Source: Volutella citrinella (lineage: Eukaryota; Ascomycota; Sordariomycetes; Hypocreales; Nectriaceae). Taken from it: a stretch of 64,000 bases of DNA. The stretch lies in the NCBI GenBank assembly GCA_034401135.1, contig JAWZSP010000002.1, positions 310,001 to 374,000 on the forward strand. The letters run 5' to 3'. The translations under genes and the position numbers were made by a program. The notes beneath the pieces are model-generated. The model saw only the letters and a list, made by a program, of their open reading frames with translations. It ran no database searches and was not told where the DNA came from. Shown piece by piece: positions 12,601 through 23,033 of this stretch. The stretch's first letter is position 1. The number at the start of each line of letters is the position of its first letter.

Positions 12601-13125
12601 CCTTGCGGCGCCATATTTGAGTAACAGCTTGACCATTTCGTGTCTGTGGTTTTCAACTGCTTTGACTAGAGGTGTTTCTCCAGAGGCATTTTTGAAGTCC
12701 ACCTGAGCACGACGATCAAGGAGCAGTTGGGCAACCTGAGTGACGCCACCTGTGGCAGCAAGATGCAGCGCGGATTGCTGTACGCTTAGATTGACCGAAT
12801 CGACATCTGCACCATATTGCAGCAACATCTCTGTAATGGGCAACGTGGGAAGGCCGTTCCATGCTGCTATAGCCAACGGCTTCCATCCGCCGTTGTCAGG
12901 CAGCTCTGGGTTAGCACCCTTCTCCAACAGCAGCTTCGCGATGTCCGCATGATTGCATTCAACTGTTAGCTGCAATAATGTCTTTTCAGTTCCTGGCTCT
13001 CTTGTCCACAGCAAAGCAGCTTCGTCGTCCAGGTGCTTCGCAACGTCGTCATATCGCCCAGCTCGGACTGCGTCTAGGATCGAGGCCCCTTTGGCTACGT
13101 CGGTTGCGAGATCCATCAATGTCAA
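9695..13125 (-). CDS. Ankyrin-repeat protein with C-terminal CorA-like membrane module
   Basis: Nine exons (13125-12178, 12113-11940, 11886-11827, 11783-11270, 11229-10892, 10836-10489, 10436-10221, 10164-10062, 9999-9695) close to 1001 aa. Ankyrin repeats fill about residues 45-215. A long middle region (about 317-720) has acidic and Arg-rich stretches, and about 700-850 is heptad-like and probably coiled coil, as in the CorA stalk. A hydrophobic segment (about 852-871) is followed by MSSFF (872-876) at the place where CorA channels carry GMN. Three further hydrophobic segments lie near 895-917, 943-961 and 971-992. Fungal ankyrin/CorA-like proteins are known as predicted membrane proteins of unclear role; the missing GMN argues against simple Mg2+ transport. 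It is convergent with Fig1-like B and divergent from the GTPase fusion. Confidence 0.85.
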
Positions 13126-13953
13126 GGCTCGCTGGCAATCCTATTGTTGCTAAGATTGCTTGCGATGCATTTCTTACAGCAATCAACGGTTGCCACACTG
13201 TAGCATCATCGACTCTATGTCAGCTGGAGGTGGCTGGGCCTCATCTTTTTTCGCTGGGCCGCAGAGTCACATGATGACCATGACCCCTGTCATTCGCATA
13301 ATCGTGCAACCAACAGGCTCAGATTTATTCCTATGCTCTCTATCTTATGCATTTTGCAACTGCTCCCCTTTGCGTCTAGCGAAGGTACCCTTTTCTATAT
13401 CTGAGGGTCCTCAGGTGGCGTATTATCGGTGTTCAACATCCAGCTAATGCTCAACTTGCTAGGCTGGCACTCATACTGGCTGCTTTGACCAGCCATCCAG
13501 AATTTTGACTATCGCATTTAATTATAGCGAGAAACAGAGGATTCTTGGTACCTCCAGTGTCTATAAATTCACGGGATATTTCTTTTGTCGCTTCATCGCC
13601 CACAAGTGACAGCGACAGTGTTCTGCTGAACAGAATCCAACTGCGCGATTAAATTGGAGGTGGCTTTCATCAGCGTTTCAGCCTGGAATATAGATAAATC
13701 TCAGATGAAAGCGCTTATTGTCAGCCTCGTTTTGCTACGCTGACAATAACTTCGCTGATGACCTGCGTCCCCTCTAGCCAGTTAGGTGCTGCTGCTAAAC
13801 GCCGACGGAGTTTTCGCTCCCCTGTCCCAAAGAGCGGGGCACCATCACCATTCCCCGCCCAAATCTGACGCTGGACACGCAATAATTATTACACGGCTTG
13901 AAGACAAATCTCGCTCACTCTCGGTTTACACCCCAGTGGCTCTGGTCGTCACG
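13126..13953. promoter_or_regulatory. Shared divergent promoter with clustered inverted repeats
   Basis: This 828-nt gap separates the ankyrin/CorA-like gene (minus) from the GTPase fusion (plus). It is locally AT-rich and holds several inverted repeats at 13663-13760, listed separately. No convincing extra gene is present; an in-frame extension upstream of the 13954 ATG reads as low-complexity sequence. Confidence 0.5.
13663..13760. repeat. Cluster of nested inverted repeats
   Basis: Three perfect pairs are visible: an 11-bp pair TTATTGTCAGC (13715-13725) with GCTGACAATAA (13739-13749) around a 13-nt loop; a 9-bp pair GCTTTCATC (13663-13671) with GATGAAAGC (13704-13712); and an 8-bp pair CATCAGCG (13668-13675) with CGCTGATG (13753-13760). 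They lie about 200-290 nt before the ATG at 13954. They could be operator sites, a cruciform, or the remnant of a small inverted-repeat element. Confidence 0.7.
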
Positions 13954-16900
13954 ATGCTGTCGGAAAAGTCCTCGATGAAGCGGATGGTCATCCTGGTTGA
14001 CGGGGCCGATGTCCGAGAAGACCCGAGTGAGTCTCCAGCCAATCGAGGTTTTCGCCGAGATCGGTACCGTTAACAAGTGAGCAGAGACAGGCAACCAGTC
14101 TACCATCCAGAGGCTTCATCAGCTTGTACGAGAGGGTGTCTGTCCTTCCGGGGGCAATCTGGTGCAGATATCAAAGTACTACACCACGGCCAGTGGCGGC
14201 TCCAAACTCAGCGACAAGCTGCGGCCCAAGGCATCGGCTGATCATGCGTCAGCCCTAATCAGGGAAATAGTCAAGGATATTTATTCGACACTCGACACTG
14301 GCAGAGATGAGCTTTGGCTGTACGGCTCAGGACAGGGTGCCTATGTTGTACGTGCCGTTGCGGATCTTGCCCACCGCGCTGGCTTGGCCAAGCAGAAGTT
14401 GACGGACCATTTCGATGAGCTGTTCGACATTGCTTGCTCACTTCTCGAGGCTCAGAATGGCGGTGAGCATCAAAACGCATTCGAATCTCTGCAAAGGGCA
14501 CAGGAACTCGCAGGCCCACCGCCAACCATTCGCTTCCTTGGACTCTTCGACTCACAAAAGCCGGCATCGAGCAAGGGGCTGGTTGAGGTGTCATCTATCC
14601 CACCAGCCGAGATCACTCGACACGCAGTAGCAATGAACGAAAATCGCTCCTCGAGGGCTCTGGACATGTTGGGGGTGCCAAAAACATCCAACTCCAGCAC
14701 GCAAGCGATGATCCAAGCTTGGTTTCTCGGTACCACAGATGACCTCTGCGGGGGCACTTCGACCGATGGCTTGTCTCTCTATCCACTGCAGTGGATGTTG
14801 GTGGAGAGCATTAGATCTGGATTATCCCTTAATCTAGTCAACAAATCAGTCCGTGTAGAGAATCCGCTCTCCCTCGTCTTCCCGCAATATGCTGGCAATC
14901 TGCCCAAATTCGACGGCACCGAGGACATTGAGTGGCAGCTGCGGTACTCTAACGGCATCCAAATTACCATGTTTGATGTCGAAAGCTCACACAAGTGGCG
15001 CTCAGAGAATGGCATCGAAATCCACGCCATCAAGTTCAATTCGGAGCGATTTTCACTTGGCACGATGCGCCCGGTCTTTAAGGATGGCAGATTAGACGGC
15101 TTTTGCAACAACGGTATGTTTTCAAATATTGCACATATCAAAAACCGCTAATTCCTTCCAAAGTGCCAAATGGGACGGTCATCCATCCATCCGTGTTCTG
15201 CATTCTGGACAGAAACCCACGCGTACTTGAGCTGTCGACCGTCAAGAGGATGAAGAACGACATCTCCAACTTTCAGGACGCACGTCTTGTAGCTGACAAT
15301 CAATCCCTCGCGCCGTGGCTAAAAGATATCGACGTTGAAGAAAGCAACGTCAAGGCATTCCGCATCCTCGTTTGCGGGAAGACCGGGGTCGGCAAGTCGA
15401 CGCTCATCAACAAAGTCTTTGGCGTTGACATGACAGAAGAGTCCACATCATACGACCAGGGCGTGCATGACATCAATGTCGCTTTCGAGTCGCCTCAACA
15501 TCCCGGCTTGCTCATCCATGACTCCCGCGGCTGGCAAGCAGGCAGCGATGCAGAGCTGGAGCTCATCGCAAAGTTCCTCAGGCATCGAGCATTCCAACAA
15601 GATGCCAGCGAGGCGCTTCATGTTATTTGGTGAGGTTCAGTTCATGTTCTATCTCGCAATTTCGACTTACAGTATTCCACAGGTTCTGCGTCGATGCCGA
15701 TGTTAGCCGGATCGAAGAGGCGGACAAGAGGACCTTTGCCACCATTGCTCAATTCTCACACAATGTCCCCGTTTTTGTTATTGGCACCAAAAAGGATAAA
15801 CTGACAAGTTACCGAAAAATGCAGCTCATTGACGAGCTCATGGAGAAGACTAACGATTACAAAGAAGCAAAGAGAATCGCCGAGGAGAAGGCCGAGGAGA
15901 TGGCGGAAGAGCAATTCTCTCTATTGCGAGGCCAGCTGTCACAGATTGAGCATTACAAGGCAGATGGGTATTGCTGTCTTTCAAAGAGTAAGAGATTCCT
16001 ACTCAATATTTTTCGCCCATGCTAACACGGCCCAGATGACGACGCGGGCATCAAGGAACTAGTCTCCCGGACCCTCAGCCTCATCGTCAACGATCGAGTA
16101 CGTCTCTTCTGCGTGGCGGCACAAGTCGTTGATGTTGAGCAGAAGATCAATTCAGCCATTACAGAGTGCATGCGGCTCGGAACCCACGCGATTCGGACGG
16201 CCGCAGTCCCGCTTCCGCTTTCCGGCGTGATTGGAACGCCGACGGTTTCTCGACTCATCTGCGAGCACGCGCTGCTCTGCTTCGGATTCCCCAAGACGAC
16301 GCCAGAGGAGGTGGAGCAGATAATGAAGAATATCGTCCTAAAGAACCTCAAGCAGTTCATGACGGTATCAATGGCACAGTTTGCCGCCATCAGCATCGTC
16401 ACGCTTGGAGCTGCCATTCCCTCGGGCGGAATCGGGGCCCTTGTCGGCGTTGCTGGCTGCCTCTGGAGTCTCCCTCCTACCGCGAGGATGCTTCTGAAGT
16501 GCTCGTGTGATGTGATCCTGATCCTTGAGCGATCCTTTCGGTACGACGGCAAGTACGTGTCAGTGAAGCAGATTGAGGACGCGGCAAAGTACTACACGAC
16601 AGCAATGGTCAAACCGTCCGATAGCGAACAGAAGCTTCTACAGGATAAGGTGCATGGGGAGATTGACTCGGTGATTCCCCTCAAGAATGTGGCGATTGGC
16701 TTCAAGTTCAACAAGCTGCGAACCAATGTCGAGGACATCATCTACAGGAACCGCTTCGGGGAGCCGCCCAAATACGACGAAATTGAGCATTTTGCAACCT
16801 CCCCGGCAGAGCTTCCCGCCGCGTCTGAGATTTCCGAACTGCCGGGCGCAATGAGCAACCTGACGACTGGAAGGCTTGCTGAGCTTGACTCGGCCACCGT

Positions 16901-17192
16901 CTCAGAGCTCAGTACGGACAATAGGGCATCGATTGTCGGCAGTCCCATCAGCCCTAGTGAACTGGCTTCCAACAGCGAGGCCCCCTTGACAAACCGTTCC
17001 AATACTGGTGGAAGCAGACTCTCGGATATGGCCGAACTGGACGGAGGTGCTTCTAGTGCGTCTAGCTCACGGCCGGTTGCTGAGTTGGATGCCGGGTCTC
17101 CGGATAGCTCCGGGCCGTCTAGAGGGTCTGGCTCCCGTTGGAGCAAGATTTCGTCTTGGAAGATTGGATCCAAGAAGTCGAAGGGAAATTAG
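13954..17192 (+). CDS. DUF2235-like domain fused to a P-loop GTPase
   Basis: Exons 13954-14026, 14091-15113, 15164-15629, 15683-15987 and 16036-17192 close to 1007 aa. Residues about 7-340 resemble the DUF2235 / Tle1-like alpha/beta-hydrolase domain: a VILVDG start, then YGSGQGAYVVR. In that nucleophile elbow (GSGQG, 103-107) Gly105 stands where active members have Ser, so it is probably not catalytic. A GTPase domain follows with the P-loop GKTGVGKST (437-445), DSRGW at 485-489 as switch G3, and TKKD (556-559) as G4. Then come a Glu/Lys-rich helix, a helical, partly hydrophobic region (about 650-790), and a Ser-rich acidic tail with repeated AELD-type units ending in basic residues. It may be a regulatory or NLR-like signalling protein; this is inference. 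An in-frame Met at 13975 is an alternative start. Confidence 0.85.
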
Positions 17193-17784
17193 ATGGCCGC
17201 GGGGTTGTCGACGATAGGGTAGCTGGAGGAGAAGGTTTATGACGGCGATACTAATGGATTGATACTGTCTTTCTTAAGAGATCGATTTCATATCTATTAC
17301 CTTGTATTTCTCTGTATAAATACTCCGCGTTAGTCTCATAGTATTCCTATGACTGAGCCGTGAGATCTTTATGACTATTTGACCTAACTCTTCAAAGACC
17401 TATGTTGGAAATAAATGCAGTGTTCAGAAGGACTTTAGACAGCATCATCGAGGACTAGTAATATTCCTGCATACATTACGCGTTCCTCCCTAATGATAAT
17501 TGTATTTTCTCATATGTTTCCCTTCACAAACTGACCCCTAAATCAGTGGCCGTTTCGCTGGACGTGTCGGCGTTTCGTTGGTGTTTCGTGTGGTGTGGCG
17601 GTGCGGAGACAATGCTTGTGGCGCCAGCCAATCTTGTTCGACGCCGAGGTTCGATTCGTGCGCCACGTTTCGGCCAATTCACACCCAGCAAATTCAATCT
17701 GTCTCTTGCGGTGCCCGACTCGCAACACCAACACATTCCCCTTCTCCTACTAGTACCATCACAGCACGCGCAAAGGCCAACACA
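17193..17784. other. 3' region of the GTPase fusion and promoter of the next gene
   Basis: This is AT-rich just after the stop, with a polyadenylation-like AATAAA at 17410-17415 about 220 nt downstream of it. Positions 17520-17784 precede the membrane-protein ATG. No separate gene is supported. Confidence 0.5.
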
Positions 17785-18841
17785 ATGGAGCGCACATCAA
17801 ATATACGACCCCTGTCCATCCTGGCAGGGTACATGGTGCTCGCTGCCGCCTTGACGGCCAAGTGCACGTCAATCATCATCTCCACGGCCAGGAAGAACCA
17901 GACAGGCAAAGCTGCCTCGGCTCAGCGTCAGCTGGCATTGCTCGTCTTCGCTGCGCTCAGCATTGTCAGCCTGGCTACTACGTGGTATCACATGTTCTGC
18001 TTCTTCGCCTGGTCCTACGGCGACTGGGCTGCTGGGCGCGCGCTCCCCGACGAAGACGCCCTCTACCTCGGCGATTGGCTCCGTGACACGAAGCTGTTCA
18101 AGCAGGCATGGGCATCGACGTTGGAGACTGCACCGAGGGCTTGGTGGTCTCTGCAGATCTTTGGCTTCTGTGCAAACTGGAGCGTTATGCTCGCAGCGCA
18201 GGGTTCGTGCAGCACTTCACATGTTTCTTCTCGTATAGCCGCTTGCTAATGCCTCCACAGCCCACAAGAAGAAGATCGCATTTGCATGGGCATTTATGCT
18301 TCTTGGCCAAGTTGTCGCCATCTCATTCGCGACCAATCTCTTCTTCCTCGTCGTATTGGTTAGTGCACCCAACAGTAAAAACACCCGCCAACCCGAAAAA
18401 CGCGACCAAAAGGGAACCCAGCCCGTATCGCCGTCAACTCATTCGTTGTTGTATCAACTAATATTAGTGGCGACGGTGTCTATTGCCGTCGTTATACCGT
18501 CCTATGTTGGCCAGGCAGTGTTTATGAAGCTACTGCTACTTCCTCACACCTTGGCATTTGCACCACTACTGGTCAACGCACTTCTACCGGCTAAAGACCT
18601 GGAAAGCCTCTCAAATGTGCCAAGCATGGAATGGAAACTGGTGACCATGGCCTTGCTCCTCGCTGTCGGCACATTGAACGTGGTCAATGATGGCGGTGAT
18701 AGTAGTCTGGTGTTGGAGACGCTCCATAATCATCCCGCAGTGAGCAGCGTGGGCTGGGACGTTATATGTTGCTGGGTAAGCAATGTGGCTTGGTATTTCC
18801 TGGTTACTCGGAGAGGACTTGATGGTGAGGCAAGCTCTTGA
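17785..18841 (+). CDS. Multipass membrane protein of unknown function
   Basis: Exons 17785-18202 and 18261-18841 (one phase-1 intron with a CTAAT branch site) give 332 aa. About seven or eight hydrophobic segments are visible: near residues 9-28, 50-70, 120-140, 150-175, 200-225, 230-250, 275-295 and 310-327. Charged loops include an aromatic/acidic stretch (YGDWAAG to YLGDWL) at about 75-100. I do not recognise the family; it reads like an uncharacterised integral membrane protein typical of Sordariomycetes. The start was chosen as the first Met directly before the first membrane helix; the frame is open further upstream but low-complexity. Confidence 0.8.
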
Positions 18842-19631
18842 AGCCACCAAACACCAAGTGCGGCTTCAAGAAACAAGGAGCCACTCGTCGGTTTCATGTT
18901 CAGACGTGAGTTGCACGCAATTCTCCGCCTCTATTATTTGGACCGAGGAGAGGAGAGATACTTTATTATAGTGGTGAAGAATCATAGGAATACAGATATT
19001 CTGTGCCTCAATCCGGGACGTGGTGCCGTGTGCTCTACAAGCTCCTGTCGCACATGAAACCAACCAGTCTTCATCGTCTTGTATGTAAGTCCACCATTCA
19101 GAGCCCGCCAGTTCGCTTCCCCTGGGCCGTAGATGCCGCCTTGCCGGTGCGCAAGCCCCTGTTGACGTCGGGTCGACCCCGCGACGCGTTTCCATTGGCT
19201 CCCAACTTCCCCGTTCGCAACTCCGAAACTGCCGGTTTCCCGATCGCGGGGCCCACCTAGACGAGATGAATACTTCGGCGCCACGAGCAGACATCACACT
19301 AATTGTTGAAACTTCCAAGGGGACTGCCTGACGACTACATCTGACGCGTGTGGGCCCCGGGGTCATATGATCAGTGTTGTGAACAGTTTCACCTGGTAGG
19401 CGGCCTCCTGGCATCAACAGGGCCTAGAGCGACTCTGTGCCGTCACTGCCGTGCATCCTGACGGGTTATATCAACTGGGTATGCCGTCTTTAATGGCCTT
19501 GTAGTAGCAATCAACTCAGCCTGGAGCTCAGTTGCGCCATCTTTGCATTCTATCCACTCATTCAAGCTACATTCTCCTGGCTTACCTTTCTTTACTCTCT
19601 GCCTGTCATACTCCACGAGAGGACAGCAGAC
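18842..19631. other. Intergenic, no gene supported
   Basis: A 183-residue minus-strand frame at 18866-19417 lacks domain character and codon pattern. A pyrimidine-rich leader at about 19550-19620 precedes the protease ATG, as is common in fungal promoters. Confidence 0.5.
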
Positions 19632-20906
19632 ATGGATCGTCTTTGCATTTTACTTCTCGGTAGCATGGCTGCCTTCACAATCGTTGCTGGCCAACCTTCC
19701 TCCCCTGGCGGGAACCACTTCTCCGTCGAGCAGGTCAAGAATCCCCAGTTCAAGAGGGACCACCGCGGAGCTCTGTTACAGGCACATAAGAAGCATCGCA
19801 TACCTGTTCCAAAAGCGCTACAAAAGCGCCAGAATACCGGCAGTGCAGTAAATCAGCCAATTGAGAACGATGCCGAGTGGCTGACACCGGTGCAAATCGG
19901 CACTCCGCCAAAGACGTTCCAGATGAACTTTGACACTGGATCATCCGATCTCTGGGTCTACAGCGCCCAAGCAGCGGCCGCTGGCGGCCAGAATGCATAC
20001 GAAGAAGCCAAGAGCAGCTCCTCGAAGGCATTTAACGGTGCATCATTCGAAATCCACTATGGCGATGGAAGCGCTGCAGCGGGACACGTAGTCCATGACC
20101 AGGTTTCCATTGGGGGCCTCGACGTCAGCGGGCAAGCTGTGCAGATTGCCGATGAGGTCACGCAGTCGTTTTCCCAACAGCAGGCTCTCGATGGCCTCGT
20201 TGGACTCGCCTTTAGTTCCATCAATACTGTCAAGCCGCAAAAGCAGTCTACTTTCTTCGGCACTGCCAACGCTGACCATGGCGTGACTTTGTTTACGGCC
20301 GACCTACAACACAACGCCCCTGGTAGATATGATTTTGGCTTCATCAACAAAACGGCCTTCACGGGTGACATCACATACACCAATGTCAACGCCTCTACCG
20401 GGCTGTGGACTTTTACCTCGACTGGATTTTCCGTCGGAAATAGCACCCAAGTCACCAAGACACCCCTCACAGGCATTGCTGACACCGGAACAACACTCTT
20501 GTTCCTGCCTGCCGCTGTAAACGAAGCATATTACTCGCAAGTCAAAGGTGCGCAGCTGGATCAGACCGCGGGAGGCTTCGTATTTCCTTGCAACGCGGAT
20601 CTACCAGACTTTTCCTTCCACGTTGGCGAAGCAGCCATCAAGATCCCAGGATCATTCATCAACTTTGCGCCCCTCTCCGGCGCGTCCTCCAACGGACTTC
20701 AAAAGCGACATCGAAAATGGCGAGGTACTCAAGGTGTTGCCAGCGCGGCGGCACAGAGTGGCGAGATGTGCTTTGGCGGCCTGCAACCGAGTGACGGTGC
20801 TGGAATAAACATCTTTGGGGACGTTGCCCTCAAGGCCGCCTTTGTGGTCTTTGATGGAGCGAATTCCAAGATTGGTTTTGCAAACAAGCCTATACCGGGA
20901 GCTTAG
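19632..20906 (+). CDS. Secreted aspartic protease (pepsin A1 family, aspergillopepsin-like)
   Basis: Intronless, 424 aa. Residues 1-20 form a signal peptide. The propeptide ends near the dibasic LQKR at 63-66, a Kex2-type site, putting the mature N-terminus at about 67. The two catalytic aspartates lie in DTGSSD (Asp101) and DTGTTL (Asp284). The flap region around GDGSAAAG and the C-terminal NIFGDVALKAAFVVFD segment are standard for the family. The active enzyme would cut proteins at acidic pH outside the cell. Unusual is a basic insert in the C-terminal lobe (about residues 355-370, QKRHRKWRG) containing a second KR pair, which could be a loop or an internal processing site. Confidence 0.95.
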   Translation: MDRLCILLLGSMAAFTIVAGQPSSPGGNHFSVEQVKNPQFKRDHRGALLQAHKKHRIPVPKALQKRQNTGSAVNQPIENDAEWLTPVQIGTPPKTFQMNFDTGSSDLWVYSAQAAAAGGQNAYEEAKSSSSKAFNGASFEIHYGDGSAAAGHVVHDQVSIGGLDVSGQAVQIADEVTQSFSQQQALDGLVGLAFSSINTVKPQKQSTFFGTANADHGVTLFTADLQHNAPGRYDFGFINKTAFTGDITYTNVNASTGLWTFTSTGFSVGNSTQVTKTPLTGIADTGTTLLFLPAAVNEAYYSQVKGAQLDQTAGGFVFPCNADLPDFSFHVGEAAIKIPGSFINFAPLSGASSNGLQKRHRKWRGTQGVASAAAQSGEMCFGGLQPSDGAGINIFGDVALKAAFVVFDGANSKIGFANKPIPGA

Positions 20907-21089
20907 CGATGACTTGAAGACGGACCAGTTTATAGAAATAGAGGTTCACAATCAAAAGTCACACATACAGTAAAGTTCAATAGAATGGACTACGACATGC
21001 AAATACTTCACAGCAAGGAATGGGGAGTCTTTCAAAGGCACACTGTGATATTGACAGAACTAAGACTATTTACTACTATGTACTGGTTG

Positions 21090-21126
21090 CAGAATGCGTA
21101 ACTCATTACAGAATGCGTAACTCATT
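21090..21126. repeat. Tandem direct repeat, two copies of about 19 bp
   Basis: The unit CAGAATGCGTAACTCATTA occurs at 21090-21108 and again at 21109-21126, the second copy changed in its last base. It sits between the convergent 3' ends of the protease and the RidA-like gene and probably reflects a local slippage duplication. Confidence 0.85.
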
Positions 21127-21158
21127 TTCTTTCGTTATGGGTCGAACATGTAGCCACT

Positions 21159-21701
21159 TCACGGGATGACGGCCACAGCCTCAATCTCGATGATGAAGTC
21201 GCCAGGCAGCTTGGCGACTTGAATGGTGGTTCGAGCAGGGGCCGGCTTGGGCATCAAGCTACCGTAGACCTTGTTCATGGCAGCAAAGTCGTTCATATCG
21301 GCAAGGTAGACGATGGTCTTGGCCACGTTGTCCCAAGAAGTACCAGCCTCCTCCAGGACAGCCTTGATGTTGTTGTAGACGGCTTTCTATGGGGGTGTCA
21401 GCCGCGTTCTGAGCAGAAAACTCTCTCCTGTTGAGACTTACAGTCTGGGCTTCAATGCCCTTGGGAATAGTTCCATTGACATTCGGCGTGGTGCCGCTCA
21501 CAAAGACGAGGTTACCGGCGGCAACACCACCAGCTTCGTTGCGTGAGTAATATGTAACTGGATTTAGGGAGTGATGGACTTACACAGAATAGGGCTTTGG
21601 TTTCCAAGGTAGTTGTAAGGTGCCAGGCCGCCCTTGGCCGGAGCAGCCGTGACAGCGCCAACGGCAGCGAGAAGCAGCATGCAGGTGTTGAAAAGGCCCA
21701 T
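21159..21701 (-). CDS. RidA/YjgF-family protein with N-terminal signal peptide
   Basis: Exons 21701-21584, 21533-21442 and 21386-21159 give 145 aa. The RidA core is clear: AAGNLVFVSGTTP, then YNNIKAVLEEAG, VAKTIVYLADMNDF, and the RTTIQVAKLPGDFIIEIEAVA ending with the conserved Arg and Glu. RidA enzymes hydrolyse reactive enamines/imines from amino acid metabolism and are normally cytosolic or mitochondrial. Here residues 1-19 are a secretory-type signal peptide. The first acceptor is ambiguous: a CAG 26 nt after the donor is too close to be credible, while an AAG acceptor gives a 50-nt intron; both keep the frame and differ by eight residues. A TATA-like TATATAAA lies only about 20 nt before the ATG, so translation could begin at a downstream Met (residue 8). 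Confidence 0.85.
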
Positions 21702-23033
21702 GATGGTGGTTTTAAGAGGGTTTATATAGTAATAGGGTTTAGAGAGGTTGGAGCTGATGCTTGAAGCAGGTGGAGGATGTTGGAGAGCTGTGTGCTGATC
21801 GACAACCAGATGATGAGTGCGAGGCTCATGTCATTTTATACCACGACGCTGGCCCTTTGTGATCCGCTTCCGACAGGGAACCACCCACGTGTTGACATGC
21901 GCAACCATCAACGACAGGCATGGTGAACATGCTTCCGGACTCGTCGGGATCATCCCTCCCGACGTTTATCCTCCCGAATTCCCCGCAGCCGCTAGGTTAT
22001 CGCCGCTCCGTCTTGCTACTACTACTCAGACGTATCCATTCAGAAACATCTTTCTCCACCTCGTCGGTGCACGGCAGTCGGGATCGAGCATCTCCATGCG
22101 AACCGATACGCCAGGCTGGGAAAGTCGTGCCCAGAGGAAAGGCTTGGCGGCTTGTTCTCATTACGTTTTTCATCCGAACCCACAGCACATTTATCGTCCG
22201 CGTATCAAGTCGCTCACGAGATAAGGTAGTGTGCTGGCGTCTGCATGGGAATGTTGCAGCACGCACAAGCGGACTGGCGCTACAGGCACCCAGAGATCCA
22301 CAAGTTCCACCACCATGCGTCAGCGATCTGTCCCATGATAAACCAAAACCCCGCACGCAACGGTAGAGAATCGATAAGCCACTGCGACGGAAAAAAAGGC
22401 CCAAGGGTTTAGGCGTTGTGGGTGGCTGATTTGTCGTGAGTCGCGTAGTCCAACCCGGATGCAGGTAATCTGCATTGCAACGCCATCAGATGGACGAGAA
22501 ACCGGCGCGAGGAACCCATCAACGACCCATAGGTGCTTACATTAGCATCACCAAAAGCTTATCTCCAGACCGGACCCTAGTTTGATGCCGAGATAACAAC
22601 CCATGGCCATCCCCCACAACGGAATCGCGGGGCAGTTGCAAGCCGCAACAGAAGTTCTGTAACCCGACGATACCAGATAAACGAACCTCGGGTAAGCTCA
22701 ACGACTACCCATGCCGGAGGGCGCAGTCAATCATACACCGCTACATCCCCGACATCGACTCCGAGTCATCTTTCAGTCTTTACGACAGGTTACATGAGTG
22801 TGCATTTAGCGTTATGCCGCATCTAGAAATGCATGGGATCGGAGCAGTCCGGTCGTCTGCCTCCGGCCCCGGACGTGTTGTCTGCGCCCTTCGCAGTCAT
22901 ATCCACAGTCATGAACCCGACCATGGTAAGAACTAGTAAAACTGAGGAAATAAGCCTAAAGTTTCTTTGTGGCTATTCTAGCACATGCAGATAACAGCGG
23001 CCTACTAGCGTCATGTTGACCGTGCTTCATGAG
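21702..23033. other. Intergenic between divergent RidA-like start and HET gene stop
   Basis: About 1.3 kb with no supported gene. Frames at 21817-22224, 21920-22366 and 21997-22404 overlap each other on both strands without domain character. No repeat or RNA gene was seen. Confidence 0.5.

Noticed and set aside
13786..13953. Upstream in-frame extension of the GTPase fusion
   Set aside because: The extra 56 residues are low-complexity (His and Ser runs), whereas the Met at 13954 directly precedes the conserved VILVDG strand.
17600..17665. A GGTTCGATTC stretch near 17648 resembling a tRNA B box
   Set aside because: No matching acceptor stem (a partner for GTGCGCC) or A box at the right distance upstream; the cloverleaf cannot be formed.
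21557..21583. 26-nt intron option in the RidA-like gene
   Set aside because: Shorter than any plausible fungal intron, with the branch-site-like CTAAAT only a few nt from the AG; the 50-nt alternative was preferred.
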